DNA of 64,000 bases from an uncultured Clostridia bacterium (GCA_947627295.1 CANQVJ010000002.1:62001-126000); one strand, 5' to 3'; shown: positions 53,168 through 62,887, numbered from the stretch's first letter. The notes: generated by a model not told the origin, from the letters alone. Program-made: numbers and translations.

Positions 53168-53243
53168 TGGTGAGCCATCGGGGGGTCGAACCCCGGACCT
53201 TCAGATTAAGAGTCTGCTGCTCTACCAACTGAGCTAATGGCCC
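53168..53243 (-). tRNA. tRNA-Lys (anticodon CTT)
   Basis: On the minus strand GGGCCAT pairs with ATGGCTC as acceptor stem. The D arm is TAGCTCAGTTGGTAGAGCA, the anticodon loop CTCTTAA sits between CAGA and TCTG, and the T arm has the standard GGTTCGA loop. The 3' ACCA is encoded. It is 76 nt long. A partial copy lies at 46205-46257. Confidence 0.97.
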
Positions 53244-53313
53244 ACATAACTCGTTTGACTAACTTATTATACAAAGTTTTTGCGATTTTGTCAATACATA
53301 GGGGGAAAATTGT

Positions 53314-53342
53314 TTGACAAGTTTGTTGAAAAATGGTAAATT
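53314..53342 (+). promoter_or_regulatory. Promoter of the GNAT gene
   Basis: TTGACA, 17 bases, TAAATT with extended TGG. Confidence 0.72.
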
Positions 53343-53385
53343 ATATATGTGTAAATATTACCTTTAAAGATTAGGGGGAACTCAA

Positions 53386-53958
53386 ATGAAATATTATAAG
53401 AAACTTGTAGGAGAAAAAGTTTACCTTTCTCCAATTAATGTAGAAGATGCAGAAAAGTACACTGAGTGGTTTTCTGATTTTAGTACTACTGACGGATTAG
53501 GCACTACCACTACAATCTATACTATTCAAGGAGAAAAAGAGTGGCTAGAAAAAAATTCTACTTCTGACCATTGCAATTTTGCAATTGTAGATTTAGAAAC
53601 AGATGAACTTATAGGGAACTGCGGATTAATTGAGATAGACCAAATTCATAGAAAAGCTGAAGTGGCACTTTTTATTGGTAAAGAAGAAAACAGAAGCAAG
53701 GGCTGTGGTACTGATGTTATAAACTTGCTTCTTGATTATGGTTTTAACTATTTAAATATGCACAATATTGAACTATGTGTTTACTCATTTAATAAAAGAG
53801 CTATTAATTGTTACAAAAAGATTGGCTTTAAGGAATATGGTAGAAGAAGAGAGTGTGTATTTTTAAATGGAAAATATTATGACTGCATTTACATGGATAT
53901 GTTGGAGAGTGAATTTAATAAAGATTACATAAAAAATAAAGTATCGTATGAAGATTAA
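53386..53958 (+). CDS. GNAT family N-acetyltransferase (RimJ/RimL type)
   Basis: A 190-residue acetyltransferase. VYLSPINVEDAEKYTEWFSD is the start typical of RimJ/RimL-like members, IGNCGLIEIDQIHRKAEVALFIGKEENRSKGCGTDVI covers the acetyl-CoA site (here RSKGCGTD), and ELCVYSFNKRAINCYKKIGFKEYG the last motif. The substrate is unknown. The start follows TTAGGGGGAACTCAA. Confidence 0.9.
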   Translation: MKYYKKLVGEKVYLSPINVEDAEKYTEWFSDFSTTDGLGTTTTIYTIQGEKEWLEKNSTSDHCNFAIVDLETDELIGNCGLIEIDQIHRKAEVALFIGKEENRSKGCGTDVINLLLDYGFNYLNMHNIELCVYSFNKRAINCYKKIGFKEYGRRRECVFLNGKYYDCIYMDMLESEFNKDYIKNKVSYED

Positions 53959-53965
53959 AAAATGG

Positions 53966-53993
53966 GGCTTTTGCTAGGCAAGAGCCTTGTTTT
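53966..53993 (+). terminator. Terminator of the GNAT gene
   Basis: GGCTTTTGC pairs with GCAAGAGCC (one G-T), followed by TTGTTTTAT. Confidence 0.85.
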
Positions 53994-54008
53994 ATAGTTT
54001 GGAAAAAA

Positions 54009-54037
54009 TTGACTTTTAGGCCTTTTTGGTGTATAAT
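54009..54037 (+). promoter_or_regulatory. Promoter of gene 54133-54408
   Basis: TTGACT, 17 bases, TATAAT. The roughly 90-base leader has ACCTT-TGT-AAGGT and a nine-pair TTGTAGTTA/TAATTACAA stem before GGGGG. Confidence 0.82.
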
Positions 54038-54132
54038 TATATATAGGAATACCTTTGTAAGGTTTTTTCTAGAGTGGTTTACTCGGCTTGTAGTTACGCG
54101 GCAATTGATTCTAATTACAAAAAGGGGGAAAC

Positions 54133-54408
54133 ATGATAAAAAGAATCATTATTATCTTATTCTTGATTGGCTTATTTATAGCTATCAAAGAGGATTTTCT
54201 AAATCCTCAACCAACTGTTGTAAAGTACACTGGCCATTCGGAAGCTGTTCAAGTTGGCATCAACGAAGAACAAAAAATGGCTCAGAACTCAGCTGAAGTT
54301 AAGGAGGTTTATCCTCCCCAAACAGATCCTAGGGACAACATTGAGATAATAGATAAGCATTATGCTATCTACATCCCAACTCCCAAAGATTTAGGTATAA
54401 TAAAGTAG
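54133..54408 (+). CDS. Small single-pass membrane or exported protein
   Basis: A 91-residue protein with one hydrophobic helix at residues 4-18 (IIIILFLIGLFIAI) and a polar, Pro-containing tail that would lie outside the membrane. I do not recognise it. The start follows AAAGGGGGAAAC. GC is higher (about 42% in a counted 60-base stretch) and the unit (consensus promoter, folded leader, solo gene, GC-rich terminator) resembles the four genes at 1206-4149, suggesting a similar origin. Confidence 0.7.
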   Translation: MIKRIIIILFLIGLFIAIKEDFLNPQPTVVKYTGHSEAVQVGINEEQKMAQNSAEVKEVYPPQTDPRDNIEIIDKHYAIYIPTPKDLGIIK

Positions 54409-54418
54409 ACCACTCGGG

Positions 54419-54440
54419 GGCGCCCTGTAGGGTGCCTTTT
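54419..54440 (+). terminator. Terminator of gene 54133-54408
   Basis: GGCGCCC pairs with GGGTGCC (one G-T) and is followed by TTTT. Confidence 0.82.
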
Positions 54441-54449
54441 ATATTACAG

Positions 54450-54490
54450 CAACAATCCACAGTTTTTTAATAAACTGTGGATTGTTGTTT
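54450..54490 (+). terminator. Long hairpin overlapping the end of the AI-2E family gene
   Basis: CAACAATCCACAGTTT pairs with AAACTGTGGATTGTTG and is followed by a T run on the plus strand. The palindrome also encodes the last six codons of the convergent gene. Confidence 0.75.
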
Positions 54491-55621
54491 TTCTTCTAAT
54501 TTTTTTCTTTTCATTTGATAATCTATATAATCTTCCATTATGATTTTTATTAGTGCACATATTGGAACTGAAAGGAACATCCCAACCATACCAAAGTACT
54601 TACCACCTATTAATACAGCTACTATTACTAGAAGTGGGCTTATTTTTAATGAACTTCCTACAATTTTAGGATTGATTATGTTTGCATCTATTTGTTGCAA
54701 AATTACAGTTACAACAAGCATCCATATCATTTGAGTTAAACCACCTGTAATAAATGTAATTATTGTAGCTATTGCTACACCTATAATTGCACCAATGTAT
54801 GGTATGATGTTAAACAAACCAATTGTTAGCCCAAGTAAAGGTGCATATTTGATATTCATTATTGAAAGTGCTATTGTTGTTAATATGCTTACAACTATTG
54901 CATCAAGTAACTGGCTTGATATGAACCTTGTAAATATTTTGTTTGCACTGTTAAAATATTTTGCAAGAGTTTTATATGTATGTTCATTTAGAGTTGCCTT
55001 CGATAACTTCTTTATAAAGTTTGTGATTCTATTTCTTTCTGATAGCGCATATATTGAAACTATTAATGCAACAAACACTTGGAAAACACCTTTGAAAACC
55101 TCTATTGCTCCTTTTGCATATTCTGTTATGTTGTTTATATTAACATAGTCCATTATGTTGAAATTACTAAAGTATTGTGTAACTGTACCAAATAATCTGT
55201 TTTTGAAAAACGAATCTTCCGGCAAATTGTTATAATTATCTATTACTGTTCTTACATACCCTTCTAGGTTGTTTACCAGCTCTGCCAAGCTTTCCATAAC
55301 AACTGGTGCTACAGCTTTAATTACTACAAATAAAAGTAAAATTACTATTACATATACAATTAAAATGCTGAGCGCTCTTGCCCTTTTTCTAAGCACTTGA
55401 AATTTAGATTTTTTAAACCATTTCTCCACTTTCTTGCATGGCATATACAACACATATGCAATAAAAGCTCCTGCAATTATTGGTGAAATTGCTCCAAAGA
55501 ATACTCCAATTGCTTCTGCAATATTTGGCAATTGGTCAATTGCTTTATATATAATAATTAGCGCTGTTCCAAGCATTATCCAATAAAACAATTTCTTGCC
55601 ATTATGTTTTAGTTCGTTCAT
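54467..55621 (-). CDS. AI-2E family transporter
   Basis: A 384-residue membrane protein with about seven helices. LGLTIGLFNIIPYIGAIIG, QQIDANIINPKIVGSSLKISPL and GMVGMFLSVPICALIKIIMED are the family core. Members include the E. coli TqsA exporter and Na+/H+ antiporters, so the substrate is open. The start at 55621 follows AAGGAGTGATGTA. It is directly followed upstream by xth on the same strand (12-base gap). Confidence 0.93.
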   Translation of the reverse strand: MNELKHNGKKLFYWIMLGTALIIIYKAIDQLPNIAEAIGVFFGAISPIIAGAFIAYVLYMPCKKVEKWFKKSKFQVLRKRARALSILIVYVIVILLLFVVIKAVAPVVMESLAELVNNLEGYVRTVIDNYNNLPEDSFFKNRLFGTVTQYFSNFNIMDYVNINNITEYAKGAIEVFKGVFQVFVALIVSIYALSERNRITNFIKKLSKATLNEHTYKTLAKYFNSANKIFTRFISSQLLDAIVVSILTTIALSIMNIKYAPLLGLTIGLFNIIPYIGAIIGVAIATIITFITGGLTQMIWMLVVTVILQQIDANIINPKIVGSSLKISPLLVIVAVLIGGKYFGMVGMFLSVPICALIKIIMEDYIDYQMKRKKLEEKQQSTVY

Positions 55622-55632
55622 TACATCACTCC

Positions 55633-56388
55633 TTAAATATCAATATCTAACTCTATTGGGCAGTGGTCGCTTCCCATAATTTCACTATGTATTTTTGCAT
55701 CTTCAATTTTTTCTTCTAGTGATTTTGAGGTTATAAAATAATCGATTCTCCACCCTACATTTTTTTCCCTAGCGTGGAACATATACGACCACCAACTATA
55801 CGCATTTTCTTTACTAGGATATTTATATCTAAAGCTATCTGTAAAACCAGCGTTTAGAAGTTCTGTCATTTTGCCCCTTTCTTCATCTGTGAACCCAGCA
55901 TTTTTGTGGTTTGTACTTGGATTTTTTAAATCTATTTCATTATGTGCAACATTTAAATCTCCACACATAATTACTGGTTTTGATTTATTTAAATTTAATA
56001 AATACTTCCTAATTTCATCTTCCCAAACCATTCTGTATTGCAATCTTTCAAGCTCTCTTTTAGAATTAGGTGTATAAATATTTACTAAATAAAAATCTTC
56101 AAATTCTAGGGTTATAACCCTTCCTTCTTTGTCGTGCTCTTCTATTCCGATTCCATACGACTCGGAAAGTGGCTTTTTCCTACTAAAGATTAAAGTTCCT
56201 GAATACCCCTTTTTCTCCGCACTATTCCAGTAATTTGTGTATCCATTAAATTCTATATCAATTTGATCTGGTTGGCATTTTGTTTCTTGAATACAAAAGA
56301 TGTCAGCATCTAACGCCAAAAAGGCTTCTTTGAAGCCTTTATTGACACATGCACGAATTCCATTAACATTCCAAGACACTAATTTCAT
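55633..56388 (-). CDS. xth: Exodeoxyribonuclease III
   Basis: A 251-residue AP endonuclease/3' exonuclease. KLVSWNVNGIRACVNKGF, FCIQETKCQ (metal Glu), YSGTLIFSRKKP, NIYTPNSKRELERLQYR, CGDLNVAHNEIDLKNP and GSDHCPIELDI are all present, with typical length. It acts in base-excision repair. The start follows AGGGAGATAATTT; rsmI lies 15 bases upstream, so these genes form one operon down to the AI-2E family gene. Confidence 0.96.
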   Translation of the reverse strand: MKLVSWNVNGIRACVNKGFKEAFLALDADIFCIQETKCQPDQIDIEFNGYTNYWNSAEKKGYSGTLIFSRKKPLSESYGIGIEEHDKEGRVITLEFEDFYLVNIYTPNSKRELERLQYRMVWEDEIRKYLLNLNKSKPVIMCGDLNVAHNEIDLKNPSTNHKNAGFTDEERGKMTELLNAGFTDSFRYKYPSKENAYSWWSYMFHAREKNVGWRIDYFITSKSLEEKIEDAKIHSEIMGSDHCPIELDIDI

Positions 56389-56403
56389 AAATTATCTCCC
56401 TTT

Positions 56404-57213
56404 TTATATAAACTTTTTATAAATATTATCCTTTGGGACTCCCCTATCTTTAGCCATTTTCTTAATGATTTCCTTTTTCTCAAAGCCTTTATCTTCATAA
56501 TATTTATAATGTTCTTCTAAACTCATTTCTTCAAATTTGTTTTCATCTGAAGGTTGTCCACCTTCAATAAGTATTACCATTTCTCCTCTAAGTTCCGCTG
56601 TTTTCTCAATTAAAGTATCTATGTCATACCTTAGGAACTCCTCAAATAGTTTGGTAAGTTCTCTTGCTAAAACAACTTTCCTATCCCCTATTACTTCTTT
56701 TAAATCTATTAAAGTTTTTTGTATTTTGTGAGGTGCTTCATAAAGAATAGTTGTAACTGTTGAATTTTTAATCATTTCTAGTTTTGCTTTTCTGTTTTTC
56801 TTATTCAATGGCAAAAAACCTAAAAACATAAATTCTTCTGTGTTTAAACCTGACCCAACAAGTGCTGTTATTAAAGCTGTTGGACCTGGCACATGTTCAA
56901 TTTTTAAATCTTCTTCAATTGCTCTTTTTATAAGGTGTGCACCTGGGTCGCAAATGCCTGGCATTCCGGCATCTGATACTAATACCAAATTCTTCCCTTC
57001 TTTTAGCATTTTAATTAATTCTTCTGTTTTTTCTTTTTCATTGTGCCTGTGTAAACTGGTTAACTTTCTATGTTTTAAATTATATGTATTTACAATTTTC
57101 TGCGTTTCCCTTGTATCTTCTGCAACTATTAAATCTGAATCCCTCATAGCTAATAGTGCCCTTAATGAAATATCGTTCATATTTCCAATTGGCGTTCCTA
57201 CAATATAAAGCAA
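56404..57213 (-). CDS. rsmI: 16S rRNA (cytidine-1402-2'-O) methyltransferase
   Basis: A 269-residue methyltransferase of the tetrapyrrole-methylase fold. LYIVGTPIGNMNDISLRAL at the start, VAEDTRETQ, LVSDAGMPGICDPG and HVPGPTALITAL are diagnostic. The start is the TTG at 57213, eight bases after AAGGAGA and two bases after the stop of the previous gene; longer frames have no binding site and run into that gene. Confidence 0.94.
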   Translation of the reverse strand: MLYIVGTPIGNMNDISLRALLAMRDSDLIVAEDTRETQKIVNTYNLKHRKLTSLHRHNEKEKTEELIKMLKEGKNLVLVSDAGMPGICDPGAHLIKRAIEEDLKIEHVPGPTALITALVGSGLNTEEFMFLGFLPLNKKNRKAKLEMIKNSTVTTILYEAPHKIQKTLIDLKEVIGDRKVVLARELTKLFEEFLRYDIDTLIEKTAELRGEMVILIEGGQPSDENKFEEMSLEEHYKYYEDKGFEKKEIIKKMAKDRGVPKDNIYKKFI

Positions 57214-57214
57214 T

Positions 57215-57949
57215 TCACATCTCTCCTTTATAAATTTTGTAAATTTCATCTGTATATTCGCCATTTTCATTATAAACATAAATGCTCTTCTCAACCTTCA
57301 TGAAAGGCTTTGCATTTTTTACAGCTTCTAGTAAAAATAATTTAGCATTTTCTTCACTATGTTCATGTGAATATACAAATTGTATTCTTTTGGGCTCTAA
57401 ATTGTTTTCGCGCAAAGAGCTTATAACATCAACCAGTCTTTCTGGCCTATGTACTATAAAAAGTTTACCTCCGTCTTTTAAAATCTTTTTCGCAACACCT
57501 ACAAAATCTGAAAGTGTTGCAGTTGTTTCAAATTTTGAGATAAATTTCTGTTTATTTTCATTTTTTATTCCTGTGTTTGCCTTCTTGTATGGCGGATTCA
57601 TAACGACCGCATCGACCGGCTTTAGCTCTAATTCCATAATATCTTTATTTATTACTTCTAGCTTATCTTGTAAATTATTTAATTCTATATTTTTATTAAG
57701 AATTTGCGCCATTTCTGGCTGTTTTTCTACACAATATATTTTTTTTGCTTTTGTTTTTCCTGATAGGAGAACTGCAATTATACCTGTGCCTGAGCCCAAA
57801 TCTGCAACTTTAGCATTGTTTTTGATGTTTTTTGCAAAGTTAGAAATAAGCACACTATCCATTCCAAAACAAAACCATTTTTTATTTTGGATTATTTTTA
57901 AATTATTGAATTGTAAATCTTCTACTTTTTCATTTTTTTCTAATTCCAT
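57215..57949 (-). CDS. TrmN6/YabB-like adenine N6-methyltransferase
   Basis: A 244-residue SAM methyltransferase. VADLGSGTGIIAVLLSGK binds SAM; VVMNPPYKKANTG is the N6-adenine NPPY motif; GGKLFIVHRPERL follows. The family modifies A37 of tRNA(Val) in E. coli and is found next to rsmI in Bacillota (yabB-yabC), as here. The start overlaps the GerMN gene by 10 bases. Confidence 0.92.
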   Translation of the reverse strand: MELEKNEKVEDLQFNNLKIIQNKKWFCFGMDSVLISNFAKNIKNNAKVADLGSGTGIIAVLLSGKTKAKKIYCVEKQPEMAQILNKNIELNNLQDKLEVINKDIMELELKPVDAVVMNPPYKKANTGIKNENKQKFISKFETTATLSDFVGVAKKILKDGGKLFIVHRPERLVDVISSLRENNLEPKRIQFVYSHEHSEENAKLFLLEAVKNAKPFMKVEKSIYVYNENGEYTDEIYKIYKGEM

Positions 57950-58416
57950 TGTTCATTTCCTTCAATAATTATTTTTATGCTATTTACCTCTGCAAGCTCT
58001 GTAAGCGTTTTACTTAAAGCTTCAGTGATTTTGGCCCTTTCGCCCTTCTTTATTTCTGATGAAAAGTTTAGAGTTACAACATCTTTTTCAATACTGCCAC
58101 CTAAAAGTACTGTATCTTCTGGAATAACAGCTTCTAAACTTTCATCTGTTGGACCTTGCATAAATAAATTTGCAACTTCTTGATATGGGTTTTCAATAAG
58201 TTTCTTAACTTCAATTGGTTTTGCCTCTGGCATTAATTTGCCTGTTTCTTTGCTAGGATAATATACAGTAACTAACGCATCTTTTGATGTATCTTCCACA
58301 ATTTCTTGCTCAGGAGTATATTCTCCTTCAATTACTGATGTTTCTTCCTTTTTGTGGCTTACTTTTAAAACAATTCCTAAAATAACCACAAGTATTGCTA
58401 TTAGAACTTTCTTCAT
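57940..58416 (-). CDS. GerMN-domain protein
   Basis: A 158-residue exported protein. An N-terminal membrane anchor (KKVLIAILVVILGIVL) is followed by a GerMN domain: VTVYYPSKETGKLMPEAKPIEV, NPYQEVANLFMQGP and VTLNFSSEIKKGERAKITEALSKTLTEL. GerM-type proteins act in spore cortex or germination; single GerMN lipoproteins are also common in Clostridia. The start at 58416 follows GAGGTGATTTGT. Confidence 0.88.
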   Translation of the reverse strand: MKKVLIAILVVILGIVLKVSHKKEETSVIEGEYTPEQEIVEDTSKDALVTVYYPSKETGKLMPEAKPIEVKKLIENPYQEVANLFMQGPTDESLEAVIPEDTVLLGGSIEKDVVTLNFSSEIKKGERAKITEALSKTLTELAEVNSIKIIIEGNEQWN

Positions 58417-58426
58417 ACAAATCACC

Positions 58427-61400
58427 TCAATTAATTTTATGAGGGTTTTGTCCTTTTAGAACCTTGTTCTCCTTATCAATAGCTCTACGCTCATTTTCTT
58501 TAGTTTTCAAATTATCTTTTGCAACTGTCATTAATAGCTTAATTCTATTTGCTTGGTTTGATTCACTAGCACCTGGGTCGTAGTCAACTGGAGAAATATT
58601 TGCCTCTGGATATTTTTCACGAATTGTTTTTATTACTCCCTTTCCTACTACATGATTTGGTAAACATGCAAATGGTTGAACACAAATTATGTTTGGTATA
58701 TCATGCTCAATATATTCAATCATTTCAGCAGTTAAAAACCAACCTTCTCCTGTTTGATTTCCTATTGAAAGCACATCTTTTACTTTAGATTCTAAGTTCC
58801 AAATATTGCTTGGTAATAGATACCCTTTCTTAGAATTTAGCAAAGCTTCACGCATATCTTTTTCAAATAGCTCTATTAATTTTATTGCTATTTTACTGAT
58901 TTTTGATGAAGTTTTATTTGTATTAAGTAAGCTATTAAATGTTATTTTATGTGTCATTAAAAATTTTGCAAATCCCATAAAGTCTGGCAATATAACTTCT
59001 GCGCCTTCCTTTTCCAACATATCTGCTACAAAATTATTTCCAAATGGATGATATTTTATTAATACTTCTCCAACTATTCCTACTTTTGGTTTTGGTTTGC
59101 TCATATCTAATTCAATTTTTTCAAAATCTTCAACCATATCGTAAATTGCTTGTTTGAACTGCTTTCCAGTAGATTTTGCAACAAGCTCTTTACATTTGCC
59201 AAGCCATTTTTCATATAGTTTTTGAGTTTCACCCTTATGTACTTCATAAACTCTATTTTTTGTAAGTAATTTTTGCAGTAAATCTCCATAAACTATACAT
59301 TTTAAAAGTCCTTCTATAAATGGAATTGTTATTTTAAAGCCCGGCATTTTTTCCATGCCAACAAAATTGAAAGATATTACAGGCACTTGTGGGTAACCGG
59401 CATCTTTTAAAGCTTTTCTAATAAAACCAATATAGTTTGTTGCCCTACAGCCACCACCTGTTTGCGACATTGCAAGTGCTACTTTGTTTACATCATATTC
59501 ACCTGATTGCAATGCTTCTATCATTTGCCCTGTTGTTAATATTGAAGGATAACAAGCATCATTATTTACATATTTCAAGCCTGTTTCCACGGTTTTTTGT
59601 GTGCACTCTCTTAATAATTTTACTTTATATCCAAGGGAAGCGACCATACCTTCTAACAATTCAAAGTGGATTGGCGCCATCATTGGGAATAAAATCGTAT
59701 ATTCTTCCTTCATTTGCTTTGTAAATATGTTTTTCTTAAAACCGTATTCTCCTGCCAATTTTTCTTCTTGCTTTTCTTTTATTCTTTTATTCATACTTGC
59801 AAGCAATGAACGGATACGAATTCTAACTGCACCCAAATTATTAACTTCGTCTATTTTTATTAATGTATACATTTTGCCAAAACTTGTTAGGATTTCTTCT
59901 ACTTGGTCTGTAGTAATAGCATCTACCCCGCAACCAAACGAATTTAGCTGAACAAGTTCTAAGCAATCTGTTTTTCCAACAAATTCTGCAGCTGCATATA
60001 ACCTTGCATGATAAACCCATTGATCAACCACACGAATTGGCCTTTTAGCTTCAGCTTTATCACTAACGCTATCTTCTGTAAGTACGCATAGCCCTAGTGA
60101 TGTAATTAATGTATCTATTCCGTGATTTATTTCTGGATCTACATGATAAGGTCTACCAGCTAGCACAATTCCTCTTAAATTGTGCTTTTTCATATGTTTT
60201 ATAGCTTCTGCACCTTTGGCGCGAATATCTTGCTTACATTTTTGGTATTCTTCTTCTGCTGCCTTAGCTGCTTTAGTCAATTCTGATTTTGTAAAATTGT
60301 ATTTCTTAAATTCTGGTAATGCCATAATTTTCTTAACTAAATTTTTTGTATCAAATGGCAAGAACGGATTTAAGAACCTAACATCCGGCCTTTTTAAACC
60401 TTCTACATTATTTTTTAGAACCTCAGAATAAGAAATTACTATTGGACAATTGTAGTGATTATCTGCCTCTTGATATTCCTTTCTTGAATATGGCATACAT
60501 GGATAGAATATTGTTTTTATACCCTTTTCAAGTAAATTTTCAATATGACCATGTGATAGCTTTGCTGGATAACACACAGATTCAGAAGGCATAGATTCCA
60601 TGCCCTTTTCATATATTTTTCTTGTGCTTTTATCTGAGATTATTACCCTAAAGCCTAGGTTTGTTAAAAATGTGAACCAAAATGGATAATCTTCATACAT
60701 GTTCAAAACCCTAGGGATTCCAATTGTTCCACGCTTTGCCTTTCCTTCTTCTAGTGGTTTATAATCAAATATTCTTTCATATTTATATTGTACAAGATTT
60801 GGTAGATTTTTAGATTTTATTACGATACCAGCACCCTTCTCACAACGATTTCCAGATACATGTACTGCCCCATTACTAAATCTGTTTATTGTAAGTTTAC
60901 AGTGGTTTTCACAACCATTGCAATGAGTGTGCGTAATTTTTATTTCTAAATTATCTAACTCATCTTCTTTTAATATTGTAGAATAATATTCCATGTCAAG
61001 GTTTGCTTCATATTGCTCTTTTGCAAGTAGTGCCATACCATATGCACCCATTAAACCTGCAATATTTGGCCTAATTACTTGTTTACCAACAATTTTTTCA
61101 AAAGCTCTAAGTACAGCGTCATTGTAAAAAGTACCGCCTTGCACTACAATATGATCTCCTAAAGTTTCAACATCTCTAACCTTCATAACTTTTTGAATTG
61201 CATTTTTTATTACGGAATATGAAAGTCCACTAGAAATATCTCCTACTGAATATCCCTCTTTTTGAGCTTGTTTAATTTTAGAATTCATAAATACTGTACA
61301 CCTTGAACCTAAGTCCACTGGCCTTTTTGCGTTTATTGCTTCTTCTACAAATTTATTTATTTCTAAATTTAAACTCTTGCTAAATGTTTCTATAAACGAC

Positions 61401-62752
61401 CCACACCCCGAAGAGCATGCTTCATTTAGCATAATATTATCTATTGCTCCGTTTTTTAATTTTATATATTTCATGTCTTGGCCGCCGATGTCGACTATAC
61501 TTGTTACTTGTGGCTCAAACTTTTTAGCTGAAGTGTAATGCGCAATTGTTTCAATTTCACCCAAATCTACTTTTAAGGCTGTTTGAATAAGCTTTTCCCC
61601 ATAGCCTGTAACTCCGCTGTAGCGAAGCCTTGCAGCCTTTGGCATTTTTTCATACAATTCTTTTAGCATTTTGATAACACTTTGTAAAGGATTTCCCTCA
61701 TTATTTGCATACATTGAATATAGCAAATTTGCCTCATTATCTATTAGTACAACTTTTGTTGTTGTTGAACCAGCATCTATTCCAATAAAGCAATCTCCCT
61801 CACAGCTTTCAATTGGCTTAGTTTCAACCTTTGCCTTGTTGTGCCTTTTTTTAAATTCATTATATGCTTTTTTGTTTTCAAATAAAGGCTCTAAAGGTTT
61901 AGTTGTATTATCTTGTGAATTTTTTAGATTCTCAATTTTTTGCTTCAATTCATTAACTGTGATTGGCTTTGTATTAACGGAATCAAGAGCTGCGCCCTTC
62001 GCAACTAATAAATGAGCTTCTTCAGGAATTATAATTTCATCTTTCTTTAATTTAAGTGTTTCAATAAACCTTTTTCTTAATTCTGATAAATAATTAAGAG
62101 GTCCGCCTAAAAACGCTACTTTACCTCGTATTGGCCTTCCACATGCCAAACCACTAATTGTTTGGTTTACTACTGCTTGGAATATAGAAGCCGCAATATC
62201 GCTTTTAGCAGCTCCTTCATTTATTAATGGTTGTATATCTGACTTTGCAAAAACTCCACATCTAGAGGCTATTGGATAGATTGTTTTATATGTTTTTGCA
62301 AGTTCATTTAAACCTGCAGTATCTGTGTTTAAAAGTGAAGCCATTTGGTCTAAAAACGCGCCTGTTCCACCTGCGCATGTACCGTTCATGCGTTGCTCTA
62401 TTGATTTATCAAAATAAATTATTTTTGCATCTTCTCCACCTAGTTCAATTACTACATCTGTTTGCGGTATGTATTTTTCAACTATTCTTTTACATGAAAC
62501 TACTTCTTGCAAAAATTCTACCCCTAAAAATTTTGCAACCGACATAGCCCCCGACCCTGTGAGTGCTATTGTGAAAGTATTTTCAGGATATTTTTCTATT
62601 AGTTCATTTAATACATTACATACAGTGTTTTTGGTATCTGAAAAATGCCTTCTGTATTCTTTGTATATAACTTCTTGATTGCTCATTACTATTATTTTTA
62701 CTGTGGTTGAGCCGACATCAAGACCCACATTCAAAAGTTTTGACTCTTTCAT
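58427..62752 (-). CDS. Two-module acyl-CoA dehydratase activase, large form
   Basis: A protein of about 1,441 residues. Two ASKHA/BcrAD-BadFG modules come first: GLDVGSTTVKIIVM with CAGGTGAFLDQM, and GIDAGSTTTKVVLID with CSSGCGSFIETF. Each has a second cysteine further on (ASRCGVF, GSRCTVF), so each could hold a bridging 4Fe-4S cluster as in HgdC. A cysteine-rich linker (THCNGCENHCKL) leads into a DUF2229-type region and a long C-terminal part related to the dehydratase subunits (GCGVDAITTDQVEEI, VNNDACYPSILTTGQMIEAL). This large form is known from Clostridia; the target enzyme is not in the window. The start at 62752 follows AAAGGGAGAA. Confidence 0.9.
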   Translation of the reverse strand: MKESKLLNVGLDVGSTTVKIIVMSNQEVIYKEYRRHFSDTKNTVCNVLNELIEKYPENTFTIALTGSGAMSVAKFLGVEFLQEVVSCKRIVEKYIPQTDVVIELGGEDAKIIYFDKSIEQRMNGTCAGGTGAFLDQMASLLNTDTAGLNELAKTYKTIYPIASRCGVFAKSDIQPLINEGAAKSDIAASIFQAVVNQTISGLACGRPIRGKVAFLGGPLNYLSELRKRFIETLKLKKDEIIIPEEAHLLVAKGAALDSVNTKPITVNELKQKIENLKNSQDNTTKPLEPLFENKKAYNEFKKRHNKAKVETKPIESCEGDCFIGIDAGSTTTKVVLIDNEANLLYSMYANNEGNPLQSVIKMLKELYEKMPKAARLRYSGVTGYGEKLIQTALKVDLGEIETIAHYTSAKKFEPQVTSIVDIGGQDMKYIKLKNGAIDNIMLNEACSSGCGSFIETFSKSLNLEINKFVEEAINAKRPVDLGSRCTVFMNSKIKQAQKEGYSVGDISSGLSYSVIKNAIQKVMKVRDVETLGDHIVVQGGTFYNDAVLRAFEKIVGKQVIRPNIAGLMGAYGMALLAKEQYEANLDMEYYSTILKEDELDNLEIKITHTHCNGCENHCKLTINRFSNGAVHVSGNRCEKGAGIVIKSKNLPNLVQYKYERIFDYKPLEEGKAKRGTIGIPRVLNMYEDYPFWFTFLTNLGFRVIISDKSTRKIYEKGMESMPSESVCYPAKLSHGHIENLLEKGIKTIFYPCMPYSRKEYQEADNHYNCPIVISYSEVLKNNVEGLKRPDVRFLNPFLPFDTKNLVKKIMALPEFKKYNFTKSELTKAAKAAEEEYQKCKQDIRAKGAEAIKHMKKHNLRGIVLAGRPYHVDPEINHGIDTLITSLGLCVLTEDSVSDKAEAKRPIRVVDQWVYHARLYAAAEFVGKTDCLELVQLNSFGCGVDAITTDQVEEILTSFGKMYTLIKIDEVNNLGAVRIRIRSLLASMNKRIKEKQEEKLAGEYGFKKNIFTKQMKEEYTILFPMMAPIHFELLEGMVASLGYKVKLLRECTQKTVETGLKYVNNDACYPSILTTGQMIEALQSGEYDVNKVALAMSQTGGGCRATNYIGFIRKALKDAGYPQVPVISFNFVGMEKMPGFKITIPFIEGLLKCIVYGDLLQKLLTKNRVYEVHKGETQKLYEKWLGKCKELVAKSTGKQFKQAIYDMVEDFEKIELDMSKPKPKVGIVGEVLIKYHPFGNNFVADMLEKEGAEVILPDFMGFAKFLMTHKITFNSLLNTNKTSSKISKIAIKLIELFEKDMREALLNSKKGYLLPSNIWNLESKVKDVLSIGNQTGEGWFLTAEMIEYIEHDIPNIICVQPFACLPNHVVGKGVIKTIREKYPEANISPVDYDPGASESNQANRIKLLMTVAKDNLKTKENERRAIDKENKVLKGQNPHKIN

Positions 62753-62887
62753 ACTATTCTCCCTTTCTAAAGGTTTAGCCATACTTTTACATCTTCTATT
62801 TTATACGCATTTTGGCATTTTGTCAACTGGAAAAATAGAGTAAAAACAAATTTTTTACAAAAAATTTAATTTTCTTGTAAAAAACCG

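Noticed and set aside
52608..53243. The intact tRNA-Lys as the end of an integrated element
   Set aside because: Both flanks hold ordinary genes and no integrase or direct repeat of the tRNA 3' end is visible next to it.
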